Source: Kineosporiaceae bacterium
GTDB taxonomy: Bacteria > Actinomycetota > Actinomycetes > Actinomycetales > Angustibacteraceae
Direction: 5' to 3'
Length of the DNA: 6,824 bases
NCBI GenBank assembly: GCA_027345905.1
Contig: DAIETC010000225.1
Coordinates: 1 to 6,824, forward strand
The first letter of the stretch is position 1; every line of letters begins with the position of its first letter. The notes below the pieces were generated by a model, which did no database searches, was not told where the DNA came from, and was given only the letters and a program-made list of their open reading frames with translations. Below, one piece after another: positions 4,952 through 6,824 of this stretch. The translations under genes were made by a program, and so were the position numbers.

Positions 4952-6271
4952 GTGACCGCCGCCCCGTCCCAAGAGCACTCGACGGCCCTGCTCACCGATC
5001 ACTACGAGCTGACGATGCTGCAGGCTGCCTTGCGCAGCGGCGCCGCGCATCGGCGCTGCGTCTTCGAGGTCTTCGCCCGCCGGCTGCCCGAGGGTCGCCG
5101 CTACGGGGTGGTCGCTGGCACCGGCCGGCTGCTGGACGCCATCGAGGCCTTCCGGTTCGACGAGCCGGCCTTGCGCGCGCTGGCAAAGGCGCAGGTCGTG
5201 GACGACGACACCCTGGCCTGGCTGGGACAGTACGCGTTCGGCGGGTCGGTGTGCGGCTACGCCGAGGGCGAGTGCTTCTTCCCCGGATCGCCGATCCTCG
5301 TCGTCGAGGGCACGTTCGCCGAGGCTGTGCTGCTGGAGACGCTGGTGCTGAGCATCCTGAACCACGACTGCGCGGTCGCTGCCGCGGCCAGCCGGATGAC
5401 CTCGGCCGCGCTGGACCGCCCGTGCGTCGAGATGGGCTCGCGGCGCACGCACGAGCAGGCGGCCGTCGCCGCCGCCCGCGCCGCCTACGTCTGCGGGTTC
5501 GCCACGACGAGCAACCTGGCGGCCGGCGAGCGCTACGGCGTCCCGACCACGGGCACCAGCGCGCACGCCTTCACCTTGCTGCACGACGACGAGCGCGCCG
5601 CCTTCCGCGCACAGGTGGACAGCCTGGGCGCGGCCACGACCCTGCTCGTCGACACGTACGACGTCCCCGCGGCGGTGCGCACCGCCGTCGAGGTGGCGGG
5701 CACCGACCTGGGCGCCGTGCGGCTGGACTCCGGTGACCTGCTGGCGCAGGCTTTCCAGGTGCGCCGGCAGCTGGACGACCTGGGTGCCACAGGGACGAAG
5801 ATCATCGTGACCGGTGACCTGGACGAGCACGCCATCGCGGCCCTCGCCGCCGCGCCCGTCGACGCCTACGGCGTCGGAACCGCGCTGGTCACCGGGTCCG
5901 GCGCGGCCACCGCCGGCCTGGTCTACAAGCTGGTGGCGCGCGCCGACGACGACGGGAACCTGGTCGGGGTCGCCAAGCGCAGCAAGGACAAGGCAGGTGT
6001 CGCCGGCCGCAAGTGGGCCCAGCGCCGGTACGGCACCGACGCCCTGGCCGCGGTCGAGGTCACGGGAACGGGCACCGAGCCACCTGTGGACGCCCACTCC
6101 CGCACCTTGCTCGTCGAGCTGGTGCGCGAGGGCACCGTGGTGGGTCGCGAGCCCCTCGTGACGGCCCGCGAACGGCACCGGGCCGCGCTCGCCGAGCTGC
6201 CGCCGTCCGCCATCCAGCTCTCACGCGGCGAGCCCGCGATCCCCACCCGCCACGAAACGGAGCGCCCATGA
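4952..6271 (+). CDS. pncB: Nicotinate phosphoribosyltransferase
   Basis: PncB makes nicotinate mononucleotide from nicotinate and PRPP, with ATP hydrolysis, in the Preiss-Handler NAD salvage pathway. The 439-residue protein shows the family blocks: LLTDHYELTML at 13-23, FEVFARRLPEGRRYGVVAG at 38-56, VVEGTFAEAVLLETLVLSIL at 117-136, EMGSRRTHEQAA at 160-171, TSNLAAGERYGVPTTGTSAHAF at 186-207 with the expected phospho-accepting His H205, LVDTYD at 232-237, VRLDSGDL at 256-263 and YGVGTALVTG at 306-315. The GTG start gives the conserved beginning after about 12 residues. No ribosome binding site precedes it; a TANNNT hexamer 6 nt upstream supports leaderless transcription. The stop overlaps the pncA start by ATGA, so substrate-producing and substrate-using enzymes are co-expressed. 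Its placement opposite clpS matches M. tuberculosis pncB1. Confidence 0.97.
   Translation: MTAAPSQEHSTALLTDHYELTMLQAALRSGAAHRRCVFEVFARRLPEGRRYGVVAGTGRLLDAIEAFRFDEPALRALAKAQVVDDDTLAWLGQYAFGGSVCGYAEGECFFPGSPILVVEGTFAEAVLLETLVLSILNHDCAVAAAASRMTSAALDRPCVEMGSRRTHEQAAVAAARAAYVCGFATTSNLAAGERYGVPTTGTSAHAFTLLHDDERAAFRAQVDSLGAATTLLVDTYDVPAAVRTAVEVAGTDLGAVRLDSGDLLAQAFQVRRQLDDLGATGTKIIVTGDLDEHAIAALAAAPVDAYGVGTALVTGSGAATAGLVYKLVARADDDGNLVGVAKRSKDKAGVAGRKWAQRRYGTDALAAVEVTGTGTEPPVDAHSRTLLVELVREGTVVGREPLVTARERHRAALAELPPSAIQLSRGEPAIPTRHETERP
6259..6262 (+). promoter_or_regulatory. Ribosome binding site of pncA inside pncB
   Basis: GGAG lies 5 nt before the pncA ATG at 6268, inside the last codons of pncB. 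With the ATGA overlap this indicates translation from the pncB message, unlike the leaderless start proposed for pncB. Confidence 0.55.
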
Positions 6272-6824
6272 GCACCGCACTGCTCGTCGTCGATGTGCAG
6301 AACGACTTTTGCGAGGGCGGCTCGCTGGCCGTCGGTGGCGGCAGCGCGGTCGCGTCCGCGATCGCCAAGGCCGCACACGGCTACCCGCTGGTGCTGGCCA
6401 CCCAGGACTGGCACCACGACCCCGGAGCGCACTTCAGCCAGCACCCCGACTACGTCGACTCCTGGCCGCCCCACTGTGTCGCGGGCACACCGGGAGCCCA
6501 GCTGCACCCGGCCCTGGCCGAGGTGGCGTTCGACGCCGTCTTCCGCAAGGGCGAGCACGCCGCGGCCTACTCCGGATTCGAAGGCACGCTCGCCGACGCC
6601 ACCTCTGTCGACGGGACGCCGGTCCCGACCACCCACGTGGGGCTGGCGTCCTGGTTGCGCGAGCGTGGCGTCACGTCACTGGACGTCGTGGGCATCGCCA
6701 CCGACCACTGCGTGCGCGCCACCGCCCTGGACGGCGCCACCGAAGGCTTTGTCACTCGGGTGCTGCTCGACCTCACCGCGGGGGTGGCCCGCGAGAGCAC
6801 GCAGCGTGCGCTCGCGCAGCTGCG
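6268..6824 (+). CDS. pncA: Nicotinamidase (isochorismatase fold), truncated at window edge
   Basis: PncA hydrolyses nicotinamide to nicotinate and ammonia; in mycobacteria the same enzyme activates pyrazinamide. The frame is open to the last base, giving 185 complete codons. Against M. tuberculosis PncA the catalytic residues are present: D9 in LLVVDVQNDF, K94 in FRKGEH and C148 in GIATDHCVRAT. The metal-binding set is also complete: D47, H49 and H55 in TQDWHHDPGAHFS and H69 in PPHC. FEGT and the WLRERGV segment at 129-135 are typical of the family. The insert before the catalytic Cys is longer than in M. tuberculosis (C148 versus C138). Only the extreme C-terminus is expected to be missing. 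The start ATG overlaps the pncB stop (ATGA), and GGAG precedes it. This gene and pncB form a two-step nicotinamide salvage unit. Confidence 0.96.
   Translation, partial: MSTALLVVDVQNDFCEGGSLAVGGGSAVASAIAKAAHGYPLVLATQDWHHDPGAHFSQHPDYVDSWPPHCVAGTPGAQLHPALAEVAFDAVFRKGEHAAAYSGFEGTLADATSVDGTPVPTTHVGLASWLRERGVTSLDVVGIATDHCVRATALDGATEGFVTRVLLDLTAGVARESTQRALAQL

Noticed and set aside
4826..6178. 450-codon minus-strand open frame opposite pncB
   Set aside because: It is antisense to a full-length, motif-complete pncB, with low-complexity Gly/Ala/Val/Arg composition typical of high-GC shadow frames.

Overview
The window is high-GC bacterial DNA. Gene content and order point to an actinobacterium (Actinomycetota). 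GTG starts are common, genes overlap by a few bases, and the order clpS - DUF2017 - murI - MBL-fold phosphodiesterase - rph, with pncB divergent from clpS, matches the Mycobacterium tuberculosis Rv1330c-Rv1340 neighbourhood. I cannot name the genus.

Layout on the given strand, left to right: (1) the first 116 codons of RNase PH (rph, minus, runs off the left edge). (2) A small secreted protein of unknown function (minus, 430-1104), placed where rph and the MBL-fold gene are usually adjacent, with a locally lower GC. (3) An MBL-fold metallohydrolase related to the Rv1339 cyclic-nucleotide phosphodiesterase (minus, 1265-2047), overlapping (4) glutamate racemase murI (minus, 2038-2844). (5) A 50-bp perfect palindrome (2879-2928). 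(6) An AbiEi-type HTH plus DUF559/Vsr-like nuclease protein (plus, 3007-3993) whose 3' end and stop codon lie inside (7) a second, slightly degenerate copy of that palindrome (3957-4006). (8) DUF2017 protein and clpS (minus, 4027-4937), translationally coupled by TGATG. (9) pncB (plus, 4952-6271) and pncA (plus, 6268 to the right edge), overlapping by ATGA.

The minus-strand genes cover peptidoglycan D-glutamate supply (MurI), cyclic-nucleotide turnover (MBL protein), tRNA 3' maturation (RNase PH) and N-degron delivery to Clp protease (ClpS). The plus-strand pair is a complete nicotinamide salvage route: PncA makes nicotinate, which PncB converts to nicotinate mononucleotide.

Two things stand out. 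First, the nuclease gene is bracketed by two copies of a long palindrome whose outer base pairs differ between copies in a compensatory way. The cassette sits between DUF2017 and murI, where M. tuberculosis carries a block of other genes. It looks like an inserted or self-regulating nuclease unit. Second, murI, rph and pncB each carry a TANNNT hexamer exactly 6 nt before the start codon, and clpS has one 7 nt before an alternative GTG. This is the geometry of leaderless actinobacterial transcripts. The pncB and clpS hexamers share one TA step on opposite strands, suggesting a symmetric bidirectional promoter. No stretch longer than 300 bases lacks a gene, and I saw no tRNA, rRNA, CRISPR array or insertion sequence.
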